64,000 nucleotides of DNA from Trichomonas vaginalis G3 (GCF_026262505.1 NC_067204.1:3939797-4003796), one strand, 5' to 3'. Counted from the first letter of the stretch, positions 47,437 through 56,546 are shown. Notes: generated by a model from the sequence alone, not told the origin. Made by a program: numbers and translations.

Positions 47437-47749
47437 GTTGTTCTTGAACTGACTTCTCTCCGTCAAATATTGACAGTACGCCAGTTTTGACATAATATTG
47501 TATTATAAACTTACCTTTAGAAATATCTGTAAGTTTTGTTGTTATATTTTTGTCAACGTCAAGAACTTTCACCATTTCAGTTATACCAACTTTCTTTGCT
47601 TTATGAAAATATTTTGGTTCAGCAAAGACTGCTATTCTATAACATTTTCCATTGTTTGTATAAAGAACTATTCTGTCAATGTATTTGTATTGTTTGTGTG
47701 TGTAAACTTTGTTTTGCTTCAATTCGAAGAGATACTCGAATACGTCCAT
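47330..47749 (-). CDS. Maverick protein overlapping the capsid gene (139 aa)
   Basis: Starts MDVFEYLFELKQNKVYTHK; basic and beta-rich, with AEPKYFHKAKKVGITEMVKV in the middle. The last about 35 residues are encoded antisense to the capsid C-terminus, a 107-base convergent overlap. Either the gene truly overlaps or the natural stop before 47437 has been lost by a frameshift. It is divergent from 47768 with an 18-base gap containing TTATTCTAAGTAAA. Function not recognised. Confidence 0.5.
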   Translation of the reverse strand: MDVFEYLFELKQNKVYTHKQYKYIDRIVLYTNNGKCYRIAVFAEPKYFHKAKKVGITEMVKVLDVDKNITTKLTDISKGKFIIQYYVKTGVLSIFDGEKSVQEQLTDLLPKSARWKLSLCQSEEPQQVSSNESSKEHLP

Positions 47750-47767
47750 ATTTTTATTCTAAGTAAA
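47750..47767. promoter_or_regulatory. 18-bp divergent promoter region with TTATTCTAAGTAAA
   Basis: Same position and nearly the same sequence as the divergent gaps at 5422-5439 and 62213-62230. A variant (TTTGCTAAGTAAA) precedes the gene at 48352. Confidence 0.45.
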
Positions 47768-48333
47768 ATGTCATTTCCGAAAAATAGAAGCGTAAGTGTT
47801 TCAAAAGGTTTAATGGCGGTGGCAGATGTGAAGTTAAATTCACCAACTCAAACAAACAGTCAAAGTGTTGTTGTCAATGTCAAAGACAGAGATGTTGAAG
47901 TGGGGAAACCATACGAAGACCAAGATGGTATAACAATAGTTCCTATAAAAGAACAACCAACATACCCTGAAGTTAGCAGAGACTTAAGTTCTGTTGCAGA
48001 TATTCGAAACGACTACCAACAACTGAAAGACAAACTTCAAACTCAGGAGAAGATTTGTCAAGCTTTAGGTATAATGTTAAACTTGGTCGAACAAACCCTG
48101 TAAAAGTGAACTCATATGTCATTGCACCTCATGAAGTTTTGAAAGAACTATTGAAACTTTTGACAGAGGCAGACGATATAAACATCAAAGAAATAGAACC
48201 CGACGTTAGTTGCTGTGGTGTTTCATATAATGTCATTGACAAGATATACGTTATGAAAGGAGGTGAAACGTTGAACTTAAAATATAGTTTCCCAGACGTT
48301 ATAAAAATATTTGACGACCACAAATTTCATTAA
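47768..48333 (+). pseudogene. Maverick protein, probably one gene split by a frameshift near 48095
   Basis: The first part (112 aa, start MSFPKNRSVSVSKGLM) ends at 48103. A second open frame without its own ATG continues to 48333 (VNSYVIAPHEVLKELLKLLTEA, ending KIFDDHKFH). The two overlap in the AACAAACCC tract and read like one protein of about 188 residues if one base is out of step. The first part has an acidic linker and a helix (DYQQLKDKLQTQEKICQALG). No family recognised. Flanked by capsid and penton-like genes, so perhaps a virion part. Confidence 0.5.
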
Positions 48334-48351
48334 AGTTATTTGCTAAGTAAA

Positions 48352-49142
48352 ATGGCAGAAGACATAGTGGTTTATTATCTATTACGACTAAAAACCCCGA
48401 GTCATATAATTCTATAACAACAAACTTACAAGTCCTCAAGGACGATATTGTAAACTAACTTTAAACACAATGACGACTAAAGCCTGTTTTGCTCTTTTGA
48501 CACCAGAAGACTTTGTTGTTGTGATGGTAAAAAAATACTCCTTTGAAGATACTTACTCAGATATACCACCAACAGGTTTTTGTTGACTTATTTAATACTT
48601 TAAGGACGAGTGTAACATGTGCTGCAACTAGAGCAGGTTTCATTATGTTTGGATGTCCGACTGAGTTTACTCTAAACGATATGAGCTATAATACAAAACT
48701 TATATCTGGTTTTTACTACCAACAGTTTCCTATAACAGGAAAAGGTGTCATACAAGGAATGTCTATTCCATTGACTTTAAGTACACCTATTTTATATATT
48801 GTTTCAAACTTAGGTTCAAAGTGCTATTCGAATGTCGACAGAAACTACTATGACCAAAAGATACTTATGCGTATAAACAACACTTTCTCTGCTGGTTTGC
48901 CTATTGTTCATTCGAATGCAGAGTTTTCAGCTTTAGTAAACTCAAACACTTTAGCAAACATAAACTTAACCTTAGTTGACGCAAACTTTGTTCCTGTAAA
49001 ACTTTTATGTCCTATGTATTTGTCAATGACGGCAGAAAGTTTCGAATTGGAAGATGCAACTGGTGAAAGTATTGTATTACAAGAACAACTTCAACAACAA
49101 ATAGCTCAAGAACAACAAATGCAACAAATAGCTCAAGAATAA
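48352..49142 (+). pseudogene. Penton-like minor capsid protein, multiply frameshifted
   Basis: An ATG at 48352 follows TTTGCTAAGTAAA. The reading frame changes near 48380, 48460 and 48585; the longest piece, 48543-49142 (199 codons), carries the C-terminal half. It contains TLNDMSYNTKLISGFYYQQF and NLTLVDANFVPVKLLCPM, a pattern I associate with the single jelly-roll penton proteins of Polintons and virophages, then a Gln-rich tail (QQQIAQEQQMQ). The location right after the capsid gene fits. Because of the breaks it is probably not made. Confidence 0.55.
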
Positions 49143-49170
49143 AAAAAATATTTTTTTTATTTTTATAAAA

Positions 49171-50362
49171 ATGTACAGAATAGATGTTTCAGATTTTTAT
49201 GACTTCCAAGCATTCAGAAATATGTGTCCATTTCGAGACTATAACAAAGCAGTCGAGAATTTGAAACGTTTAGTCATTTATGTCGACTCTGCCCCAGAAT
49301 GTTATGTCATGAAAGAATGTGATGTTGTCTTTAACAAACCAAGAGCAACAATAGTTTCAGAACAAGAATGTAGACAGAAACTTAAGAAAATAAAAGTCGT
49401 ACAAGTTGGCATGAAGATGTTAGATGCTTGGGATATCTTATTGTCAAAGTTAGAAGATTTTTCAGTTCGTGGTATAAAGTTTTATACACCATCTCCAAAC
49501 TTCTATTCTATCTTCACTGGATATAAATATGAACAAGTAGAATGGAAAGAAAATATTATAGAAGCTTGGTTAGACCATGTCAAAGAAATTATATGCAATG
49601 GAAACGAAAGAGTCTATGAGTATATCTTATGTTGGTTTGCAAACATCTTACAACATCCAAGTGCTAAAAATGAAACTGCTCTCATTATAATTGGAAAACA
49701 AGGAACAGGTAAGAACACGTTCTTTACAGATATCTTATGCAAACTGTTAGAGGGCTATTCGAACCCGAATATGACAAACATAGAAAACATCTGCGGTAAA
49801 TTTAACTCTTCAATTGAGAATATGAAACTTATAGTTTGCAATGAACTTCAAAGTATAGATACAACAAAAGTTTTGAACTCAGATGCTTTGAAGAGTCTTA
49901 TAACAGACAAAGTTGGAGTTGTTGAAAGAAAATATAAGACCAAAAGAGTTTGTGAAAAATGTTCAAATTTCATTATGGTTTCAAAACAATGCTGTTCCGA
50001 TGAAGTTAGAAAGTTCTGACAGAAGATATGTAGTTGTCAGAACGTCAGATTTCATATGCAAGATACAGAATATTTTGACGACTTAGCAGAAACTTTGACA
50101 TCTGACTTTTACAACCACTTGTTCTCATATTTCATGACATTAGATATTTCTAAGTTCAATCCAAGACAAATTCCACATACCGAAGAGAGACAAACATTGT
50201 TAGAAGCAAACAAGAGTGTATATGAACTGTTCATTAGATGAAACTGACTTTGTGTCATTAGATGAAAGGTCATTGTACGATTCGTATAAACAATATTGTC
50301 AAGAATATGGTTATATGGCAGCGTCTAAACGTACATTCTTGGCAAATGTCAAAGTCTTTTAG
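49171..50362 (+). pseudogene. SF3 (D5/virophage-like) helicase, broken by three frameshifts
   Basis: Would unwind DNA during replication. An N-terminal region of about 150 residues precedes the helicase core: Walker A IIGKQGTGKNTFF, Walker B-like KLIVCNEL, and motif C in NFIMVSKQ. The following Asp-Arg-Arg arginine-finger segment lies out of frame at about 50017-50040. The protein then continues in the first frame (EYFDDLAETLTSDFY), and a winged-helix-like end (SYKQYCQEYGYMAASKR) is again out of frame, to a stop at 50360-50362. Breaks sit at A or T runs near 49985, 50050 and 50235. Polinton-like viruses and virophages carry such helicases, whereas classical Polintons have PolB. Confidence 0.78.
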
Positions 50363-50442
50363 ATGTTCAGAATGGTGTATATACAAAGAAAAATTTTTAT
50401 GAGTAAATTTAAAAAAAAATATTTTTTTATCCGATAGAAAAG
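50363..50442. promoter_or_regulatory. A/T-tract leader
   Basis: AAAAAAAAATATTTTTTTAT at about 50410-50430 lies before the next gene, in the same arrangement as at 49143-49165 before the helicase. Confidence 0.35.
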
Positions 50443-50878
50443 ATGACGAAATTCATCTCAGTAAACAAGTACATGTCAGGACTTAAAGAAGAACTAGACC
50501 CATTCACATATTTGAATGTTTACTTCTACCATTTTGAAAAGTCTTCATTCAGCAAAGTTTGGAACATCGAACCAGTTAAGTTTGCTATTGTGACTAAAAA
50601 TGGTGCGAAATTTGAAGACTTAGACATAGAAGGTTTGTTAGCAGTCAAAGAAAGTTTGACAGAAGGTTTTCAAACCTTAAAGAAGGCAAAGCATACAAAC
50701 TTGTTATACCTTATGAACCAAAGAAAGCAGACGACTATGAATATTATGAGTCTAAGAAGTTGAAGTTCAAGGTAAATTGGGTAAAAAGATTTTAGAGTCT
50801 AAGCCAGTGTTTACTCCTAAAGAGGAAGAGAACATTGACATTGACCAGAAATGTTCTAAAAATAAAATTTTATTTTTA
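50443..50878 (+). pseudogene. Maverick protein of unknown function, frameshifted
   Basis: The first 85 residues (start MTKFISVNKYMSGLKEEL) are followed after a break near 50690 by a Lys/Tyr-rich stretch (KKADDYEYYESKKLKFKV) in another frame. After a second break near 50780 comes an acidic Glu/Asp end. The product would be about 135-145 residues, basic then acidic. I do not recognise it; a single-strand-binding or replication accessory role is conceivable from its place between helicase and ATPase, without direct evidence. Confidence 0.45.
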
Positions 50879-50882
50879 CATG

Positions 50883-51323
50883 TCAATTTCTTTTTCTCTG
50901 GAACTGGTTCAGGTTCTTTCTTCTTTCTACTTTCTTTTCTTTCTTTTCTTTCTTCTTCTTTTCTGGTGGAGTTATGTCAAATTTCTCCGAACCATATTTA
51001 TGTAAAAGTTCTTTGTCCTTTAATAGCTCTTCTATTCTGTTTTCTATTTCATCTTCAAGAACAGTGCATGTGTCTTCTTTGCATTCTAAGAAGTTTTGTT
51101 GGACTTCATCTCTCCAAGAGGCGTCATCTCTGTCAACAAGTCTGTCATTGACAAATTTTAAGACTGCTCTGCTTAATGTTTTATGGTTCTTGTCATATTC
51201 CCAGAAACAGAACTTTAGAACAAATTCACCTTTCTTGTTTACACTATGTAAGATTTTATGGTCGACAGATGTTTTGCTGTCGAAAAGCTTGTCTCGAATA
51301 TAGATGGCGAAATCGCTAGACAT
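50883..51323 (-). CDS. Charged Maverick protein with Lys-rich tail (146 aa)
   Basis: Starts MSSDFAIYIRDKLFD; a helical body with several Asp/Glu and one Cys pair (ECKEDTC), then a Lys-dominated tail (PEKKKKEKKEKKVERRKN). Divergent from the packaging ATPase, with 36 bases between the start codons. The tail could bind nucleic acid. I do not recognise the family. Confidence 0.5.
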   Translation of the reverse strand: MSSDFAIYIRDKLFDSKTSVDHKILHSVNKKGEFVLKFCFWEYDKNHKTLSRAVLKFVNDRLVDRDDASWRDEVQQNFLECKEDTCTVLEDEIENRIEELLKDKELLHKYGSEKFDITPPEKKKKEKKEKKVERRKNLNQFQRKRN

Positions 51324-51359
51324 TTTCTAAAAGATAAAAATTTTAATTTTTCTAAAAAT

Positions 51360-52233
51360 ATGTTAGAAAAAAAGTTTGCTGACATTGACAAAAAATTTGA
51401 GAATGTTTTGAAGAAGAACAAGGTGAAATTAGAAAATGCTCAGATAAAACCCATACATGACAAGTTCTTATTTGCTCAGAATGGTATAACAGGTCTAATT
51501 GCACCACCTGGGTCGGGTAAGACTTTCACTTATCTTAAAATGGCTGCACAACAACAAGAACTAGATGAGAAGAACCCATTCTATGAGTTAGTTGTTATTT
51601 GTAGTACTTCTGGTCAATTTGACCAACCGTAAATTGTTCAAAGATATTATAAAAAAGTCTAAGTTAGTATGTATAAAAGACTCTGAGTTGTTAGATTGGA
51701 TAAAGAAGTACCAAAGAAGAGTTTTGAAGTACAATGCTATAAATGAGTATGTCAATTCGAAGTTTAAAGACCCAAATGAGGAAATGCAGAGAATATTAGA
51801 GAAGAAACACTTCAGAAACAAACAGAAAGAGATAGAATACATTTCGAAGAAATTGCAATCTTACGATTGGAAGACTTACCCTCACAGATGTCTTCTTATC
51901 TTAGATGACTTTGCTTCTCATCCTTTGTTAAAGAACAGAGAACAAGATATGTGTCGAATTCTTAAGAAGCTCAGACACTTTAACATCTCAGTTGTCATTT
52001 GTGTACAGACAGCAAAGAGTTTAAGTAAGGATGTTAAAAGAATACTTACTGACATTGTACTTTTCCCCGGATTGTCCGAAGACGATTTCATGGAACTTAT
52101 GAAAGAGTCCATGGCAGGTAAGTTTGACAGACATGAACTATGGGAGAAGTACAAAGTCATACAAGACCCTCATACTTCTTTCAGAATTCATATCTACGCG
52201 AACAAAGTTCAAATTGTAAAAAGTCAAGCTTGA
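51360..52233 (+). pseudogene. DNA-packaging ATPase (FtsK/A32-like), one frameshift
   Basis: Would pump the element genome into capsids. The N-terminal piece has Walker A GLIAPPGSGKTFTYLKMA near residue 47 and a strand ELVVICSTSGQ, then hits a stop at 51630. The remainder, in another frame, has Walker B HRCLLILDDFASHPL and the Gln-containing sensor strand ISVVICVQTAKS, followed by the DIVLFPGLSEDDF region found in A32-type ATPases, ending at 52231-52233. A break in the TTTGACCAACC tract near 51625 separates them. I start at 51360 because of the AT leader shared with the divergent gene. Otherwise all motifs are intact. Confidence 0.78.
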
Positions 52234-52340
52234 AAAATAAATGGTTCATTTACTCTGTTGTGGTTCTGCAGCTTTCGGTTCTTCTGGCTTTGGAATGGAC
52301 TCGGTTGGTGGTACGTCGGACATTCGTTTGTGTCCTGTCG

Positions 52341-52735
52341 GAAGGAAGGACTTTTCCTGTCGGAAGGAAGAACTTTTCCTGTTGGAAGGAAAAACTTTTC
52401 CTGTTGGAAGGAAGGACTTTTCCTGTCGGAAAGAAAAATTTTTCCTGTCGGAAAGAAAAACTTTTCCTGTCGGAAAGAAAAATTTTTCCTGTTGGAAGGA
52501 AAAACTTTTTCTGAAGTTCGACCAAAAAGTTCTCAATTTTCGAAAATTTGAATGGTTTACGGACGGACAACTGGAAAAACTTTTCCTGTTGGAAAGAAAA
52601 ACTTTTCCTGTCGGAAAGAAAAATTTTTCCTGTTGGAAGGAAGGACTTTTCCTGTCGGAAAGAAAAACTTTTCCTGTCGGAAAGAAAAACTTTTCCTGTC
52701 GGAAGGAAGGACTTTTCCTGTCGGAAGGAAGGACT
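52341..52735. repeat. 22-bp minisatellite, two blocks (about 8 and 8 units)
   Basis: The unit is CTTTTCCTGTCGGAARGAARRA. Blocks are at about 52341-52510 and 52572-52735, separated by a 60-base unique stretch. Each unit is itself a small inverted repeat (TTTTCC and GGAAAA). Because 22 is not a multiple of 3, all six frames stay open; the frames are not genes. The whole segment is bounded by a 25-base direct repeat (AATAAATGGTTCATTTACTC core) at 52234 and 52807, so the 3' flank of the KilA-N gene was duplicated. Confidence 0.85.
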
Positions 52736-52822
52736 CGGAATGCCAGAAGGATTTGACAAGACAATTTACCTTATAGAGCTACCTGAGCCATCTGAAGTCA
52801 AGCGTAAAAATAAATGGTTCAT

Positions 52823-53650
52823 TTACTCTGCTTGTTTGAAGTTGTCAAAATACTCTGTTATTTTTTCTTTCAGTAGCGGCAAATCTTCTTTGAATGTAAG
52901 AATTGTACAACCTTTAATATCATAGTGTGTTTGAGGTAACGTATCTTGAACTATTTGTTTCACATCTTCATTTGGTGTCATTGAAATCGGTAAGTTTTCG
53001 CGATAGAACCAATTTCTGTCAGATTTGTAAATCTTAGCAAGGTCGTAAAAGCTTTTGTTGTTTCTTCTGACTAAATGCAACATAACCATATCTCTGTCTT
53101 CTTCTTTTTCCATCTCTTCAGTATAAATCATATACTTATAGTTCTTTTCCTTTCCTTTTGGTACCGAACGTGGTATTCTTTTCTGAAGGCTTTTGTCTTT
53201 TGCTTCAATGACTTCATCTTTTGCTTCAAGCTTGTTCTCTAGCTCTTCACGTTCTTGTCTATGAATTTCATCTAACATCATGAAAATATAACAAGCATAA
53301 CGAGGTGAAGCCCACATTGCTACAGCATTTACTAAAAGTCTATGAACATAATATCCTTTCAAACCAGGAGCCAAATTCTTGCGATTTTCGTACGGAATCT
53401 CTTCCCTCGGTTTTTCGAGGGAAGCAAACATATGAGGAAATTCTTCTAAAAGTTCTTTTGTCTGTTGGTTTTCAAACCAATGATATGCTTGCTTTGTAGA
53501 ACGAAGAGCATTCAAAATACTTTGCATTTGGTACATATCGTCTTTGACCGAACGAATGAGACGTAACTGTTTGTTAAACTGAACCCACTCATATTCTTCA
53601 TTTATGGCTTCATGAACGATAGCAGTTGTTGTGTTCTCGGTTGTTGACAT
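52823..53650 (-). CDS. KilA-N domain protein, N1R/P28-type with C-terminal DUF3627-like part (275 aa)
   Basis: DNA-binding protein of the family shared by phages, giant viruses and poxviruses. Residues about 55-130 are KilA-N-like: QAYHWFENQQTKELLEEF, then GLKGYYVHRLLVNAVAMWAS, followed by PRYACYIFMMLDEI. A coiled coil follows (ENKLEAKDEVIEAKD), then a C-terminal domain (YMIYTEEMEKEEDRDMVML, FYDLAKIYKSDRNWFYREN) like the one paired with KilA-N in iridoviruses and mimiviruses. I use the second ATG (53650), because the same spacing to the CATACAA and A-run leader is seen before the neighbouring gene at 54350. It carries a hairpin-forming CCTCGGTTTTTCGAGG at about 53405-53428. Probably regulates element genes. 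Confidence 0.75.
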   Translation of the reverse strand: MSTTENTTTAIVHEAINEEYEWVQFNKQLRLIRSVKDDMYQMQSILNALRSTKQAYHWFENQQTKELLEEFPHMFASLEKPREEIPYENRKNLAPGLKGYYVHRLLVNAVAMWASPRYACYIFMMLDEIHRQEREELENKLEAKDEVIEAKDKSLQKRIPRSVPKGKEKNYKYMIYTEEMEKEEDRDMVMLHLVRRNNKSFYDLAKIYKSDRNWFYRENLPISMTPNEDVKQIVQDTLPQTHYDIKGCTILTFKEDLPLLKEKITEYFDNFKQAE

Positions 53651-53738
53651 ATCTGTCTTTACATACAAAATAAAAAAAATATTTTATAAAAAATTAGCGT
53701 TATTTTTTTATTTTCACAAAAGACCAAAAATAAACGCT

Positions 53739-54350
53739 TTACATGTATTTTTCAGCAACTTCGTCAAATAATTTTATAGCTTTATCTATCTCATCTACTT
53801 CAAACGTTTCTTTACCTTTCGTGGGAGCACCATACATTTTCTCAAACTTTTCAAGTAGTTCTGTTTCTGCAGCTCTCATATCGTTAACAAACACAACCTT
53901 GACTCTATTGACTATACTGTCATATCTTTTAGTTATATTATATGTTCTTCCTATCTTATATCTCTTTGTATTGAAGTCCTTCGGTTTCTGAACGATGTAA
54001 AGTAAGCCTTCACTGCAACGTTCCGTATCGAATGAACCATATGTTATGAAGTTATATCCAACAACTGGGTCTAACCATAACAAAACTATTGGTATAAGAC
54101 TTTTGTCGATGAGATATGCTGCAGTTCCATAGAATCTTACCGATATCATAAGCTCAGGATTTCTTGTCAAAATTTTCTGAGTAGAAGCATTTTTAACCCA
54201 GTCCTTCGGTTTCTTTCCAGATAGTGTTAGAATGTCTGACAAAGAATATTTGTTGTATTTCTTTGAGTATCTTACGTTTAAATCACATATTCTAACCACT
54301 TTGGTGTCATTGTCTATCTTTCTAACTGTTTCAAACTCAATGTTTGTCAT
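53739..54350 (-). CDS. KilA-N-like plus T5orf172 (GIY-YIG) protein (203 aa)
   Basis: The N-terminal part, about residues 15-100, is a diverged KilA-N (YSLSDILTLSGKKPKDWVKN, then GTAAYLIDKSLIPIVLLWLD). The C-terminal part, from about 112, is a T5orf172/GIY-YIG-type nuclease domain: GLLYIVQKPKDF, YKIGRTYNITKRYDSI and the Glu-bearing helix AAETELLEKFEKM, ending with a lysine-rich TKGKETF. The fused arrangement is known from large DNA viruses. The catalytic Tyr, Arg and Glu positions are present. Upstream on the coding strand is the A-run/T-run leader. No frameshift seen. Confidence 0.75.
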   Translation of the reverse strand: MTNIEFETVRKIDNDTKVVRICDLNVRYSKKYNKYSLSDILTLSGKKPKDWVKNASTQKILTRNPELMISVRFYGTAAYLIDKSLIPIVLLWLDPVVGYNFITYGSFDTERCSEGLLYIVQKPKDFNTKRYKIGRTYNITKRYDSIVNRVKVVFVNDMRAAETELLEKFEKMYGAPTKGKETFEVDEIDKAIKLFDEVAEKYM

Positions 54351-54390
54351 TTTCTGTTCTTACATACAAGATAAAAAAAATTTTTTTAAA

Positions 54391-55255
54391 AAAACTAACT
54401 TTATTTTTTCTATCTTGTATAAAAGATATGATTTCAGGGATTTTTTTTACGAAGTGTCAAAGTTCACTTCGTCAAAAATAACAGTTATATAATGAAATTT
54501 GGTCATTTTTTCACGATTTTCATAGAGTTTTAGGCGAGTAAGATTTTCTATCTTGTATAAAAGATATGATTTCAGGGATTTTTTTTACGAAGTGTCAAAG
54601 TTCACTTCGTCAAAAAAATACAGTTATATAATGAAATTTGGTCATTTTTTTTACGATTTTCATACGGAATCTCGTTCCTCGGTTTTTCGAGGAACGCAAT
54701 TTTTCACGATTTCAGGGATTTTAGGCGACCCCGAAAAAAGTCTGGGTCGCAATTTTTCACGATTTTCATGAGTTTTAGGCGAGTAAGATTTTGTCCGTAC
54801 TCGCTGTTTTTCACGATTTTCATGAGTTTTAGGCAACCCCGAAAAAAGTCGGTCTAGAGAAATTTCACGATTTTCATAGAGTTTTAGGCGAGTAAGATTT
54901 TCTATCTTGTATAAAAGATATGATTTCAGGGATTTTTTTTACGAAGTGTCAAAGTTCACTTCGTAAAAAATAACAGTTATATAATGAAATTTGGTCATTT
55001 TTTCACGATTTCAGGGATTTTTTTTACGAAGTGTCAAAGTTCACTTCGTCAAAAAAATACAGTTATATAATGAAATTTGGTCATTTTTTCACGATTTCAG
55101 GGATTTTTTTTACGAAGTGTCAAAGTTCACTTCGTAAAAAAATAACAGTTATATCATGAAATTTGGTCATTTTTTCACGATTTCAGGGATTTTTTTTACG
55201 AAGTGTCAAAGTTCACTTCGTAAAAAAATAACAGTTATATCATGAAATTTGGTCA
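54391..55255. repeat. Modular satellite: constant spacer with exchangeable hairpins
   Basis: A spacer with TTTTTCACGATTTTCATGAG or TTCACGATTTCAGGGATTTT recurs about every 55-130 bases. Between spacers lie different hairpins: ACGAAGTG paired with CACTTCGT (six copies, near 54447, 54577, 54938, 55022, 55107 and 55192), TTCCTCG-TTTT-CGAGGAA (54680), GCGACCC paired with GGGTCGC (54725), and GCGAGT paired with ACTCGC (54778). A phrase ACAGTTATATxATGAAATTT separates the copies of the first hairpin. No coding sequence. It is upstream of the KilA-N/T5orf172 gene. Confidence 0.85.
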
Positions 55256-55267
55256 TTTTACTCAGAC

Positions 55268-55402
55268 AAAAATATATTTTAGGTGTCACCAGGTCCTTCG
55301 GTCCCTCGGTCCCTCGGTCAACTAACATCTTTTTGAAAATAGTGACAACATGACATTTTGACAACAACACAGGAAATAAACTTCTTCGTATATGTTTTGT
55401 CA
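55268..55402. repeat. Left arm of a 135-bp inverted repeat
   Basis: From AAAATATATTTTAGGTGTCA through three CCTCGGT units to TATATGTTTTGTCA; inverted at 56899-57036 with about 90% identity by eye. It flanks a two-gene cassette and a satellite. Confidence 0.8.
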
Positions 55403-55457
55403 AAACTTCATCGTAATGAGTGTAAATCAGACAAAAATATATTTCTACCATAAAGTT

Positions 55458-55745
55458 TTATAAGCGTTTTACATGAATTGTACGATGTATATTTGAAATC
55501 CTAAACAGTTTTGTAGCTTCTATTTCTTCTGTCAGTATGTCAAAAGTTTTAACAATGCCGAATGTTTCTTTATATTTCTTCTTGACGTCAGATAGAAGGA
55601 AATCGTCAGCAGTTGGATAGTTTTTGTTTAGAAATGTCAACATGTCCATTTTATCTTCTGCTGGTTTCTCTGCTTCTTTCTTTAAGTCAGCATAGTCGTT
55701 TCTCATACGTTCTATCTCTTTGACGGAGTAGTTATATTTCTTCAT
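55458..55745 (-). CDS. Small charged Maverick protein (95 aa)
   Basis: Helical N-terminus (YSVKEIERMRNDYADLKKE) and a middle segment KNYPTADDFLLSDVKKKYKE followed by an Ile-rich end. The middle vaguely recalls a winged-helix piece of primase-helicase C-termini, but I cannot confirm that. The frame starts 7 bases after the neighbouring gene's stop, so the two are probably co-transcribed. It lies inside the inverted-repeat cassette. Confidence 0.45.
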   Translation of the reverse strand: MKKYNYSVKEIERMRNDYADLKKEAEKPAEDKMDMLTFLNKNYPTADDFLLSDVKKKYKETFGIVKTFDILTEEIEATKLFRISNIHRTIHVKRL

Positions 55746-55752
55746 TGCTGCT

Positions 55753-56355
55753 TTACATTTTGAACATTGTGGGGTTCATTTTAGCATTGTACATTGAAAC
55801 CTTACCTGCTAAAACAACTAAGGCGTAAATGGTTTTCTTTAACTCAAAAGTTGCGGGTTTTATCTGTTCATTCCATACTTTACCTCTTCTATCTTTATCT
55901 CTTATCTGCCATACACATTTTGCAACTAACGAAACAAAGTTGTCGTAGGTCTTAAACTCCCCAGATTTATATATGTCAATGAAATATACCATATCGCAGT
56001 CTTTGTGGTTGCAATGAAATCCAAGAAACTCATAGTTTACCTTACGAATGAACTTCTTTATTTCTACTGAGTCAGTTGCTTTGACTTCTATTTCATCGAA
56101 TTCAGGAATAGTGAGCTTTTGTTGTTGGATTTCAGGAAGTTTAGGTAGATGGTCAATAATATCCTGCATTTCATAAAGATACTGTTCATTTGTTTCATCT
56201 TTTGCAGTGCAATCTAAATCTCCTTGGAGAAGTTCTTGCTTTATCTTCTGGATTTCTGTTTCGAAAGTATATGAAGAAGGAATGAAGCTTTTCATCTCTA
56301 CTAACATAGATGTTGGGTTCATGACTAACGAGTTTGGTGCTGTTGTTGCTAACAT
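55753..56355 (-). CDS. Maverick protein with Cys/His pair (200 aa)
   Basis: Starts MLATTAPNSLVMNPTSM; acidic first half, then a folded-looking part IRKVNYEFLGFHCNHKDCDM, then YFIDIYKSGEFKTYDNFVSL and a hydrophobic helix (TIYALVVLAGKVSMY). HCNHKDC could bind a metal. No family recognised. Its leader (CAT, TTCTTACA, A-run, TATTTTTTT) is the same type as that of the two KilA-N genes. Lies in the cassette bounded by inverted repeats. Confidence 0.5.
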   Translation of the reverse strand: MLATTAPNSLVMNPTSMLVEMKSFIPSSYTFETEIQKIKQELLQGDLDCTAKDETNEQYLYEMQDIIDHLPKLPEIQQQKLTIPEFDEIEVKATDSVEIKKFIRKVNYEFLGFHCNHKDCDMVYFIDIYKSGEFKTYDNFVSLVAKCVWQIRDKDRRGKVWNEQIKPATFELKKTIYALVVLAGKVSMYNAKMNPTMFKM

Positions 56356-56500
56356 GTTCTTACAATAAAAATAAAAAATATTTTTTTAAAAAAACTAACT
56401 TTATTTTTTATTTCGGGAAAATTCATGAGTTTTGGTTGAAAAATACGGTGGAGCCAAAAATGGCTCGACCTCAAAACAAGCATTTTGTGAAGAATATACC

Positions 56501-56522
56501 AACCGCCGGAATTCCGGCGGTT
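56501..56522. repeat. Perfect 22-bp palindrome
   Basis: Centre CCGGAATTCCGG, extended by AACCG and CGGTT. A second hairpin, GAGCCA-AAAA-TGGCTC, lies at about 56451-56466. Both are upstream of the gene starting at 56355. Confidence 0.85.
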
Positions 56523-56546
56523 GCTTTTTATACAAAATTCAACGGG

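Noticed and set aside
52246-52764. Long open frames on both strands over the 22-bp repeats
   Set aside because: All six frames are open because the unit lacks stops and its length is not a multiple of three; they translate to simple repeats. Only the last about 25 codons on the minus strand look protein-like, and I could not tie them to a gene.
54232-54771. Open frames on the plus strand over the satellite
   Set aside because: They repeat the satellite unit (RYDFRDFFYEVSKFT) and overlap the KilA-N/T5orf172 start; no sign of a protein.
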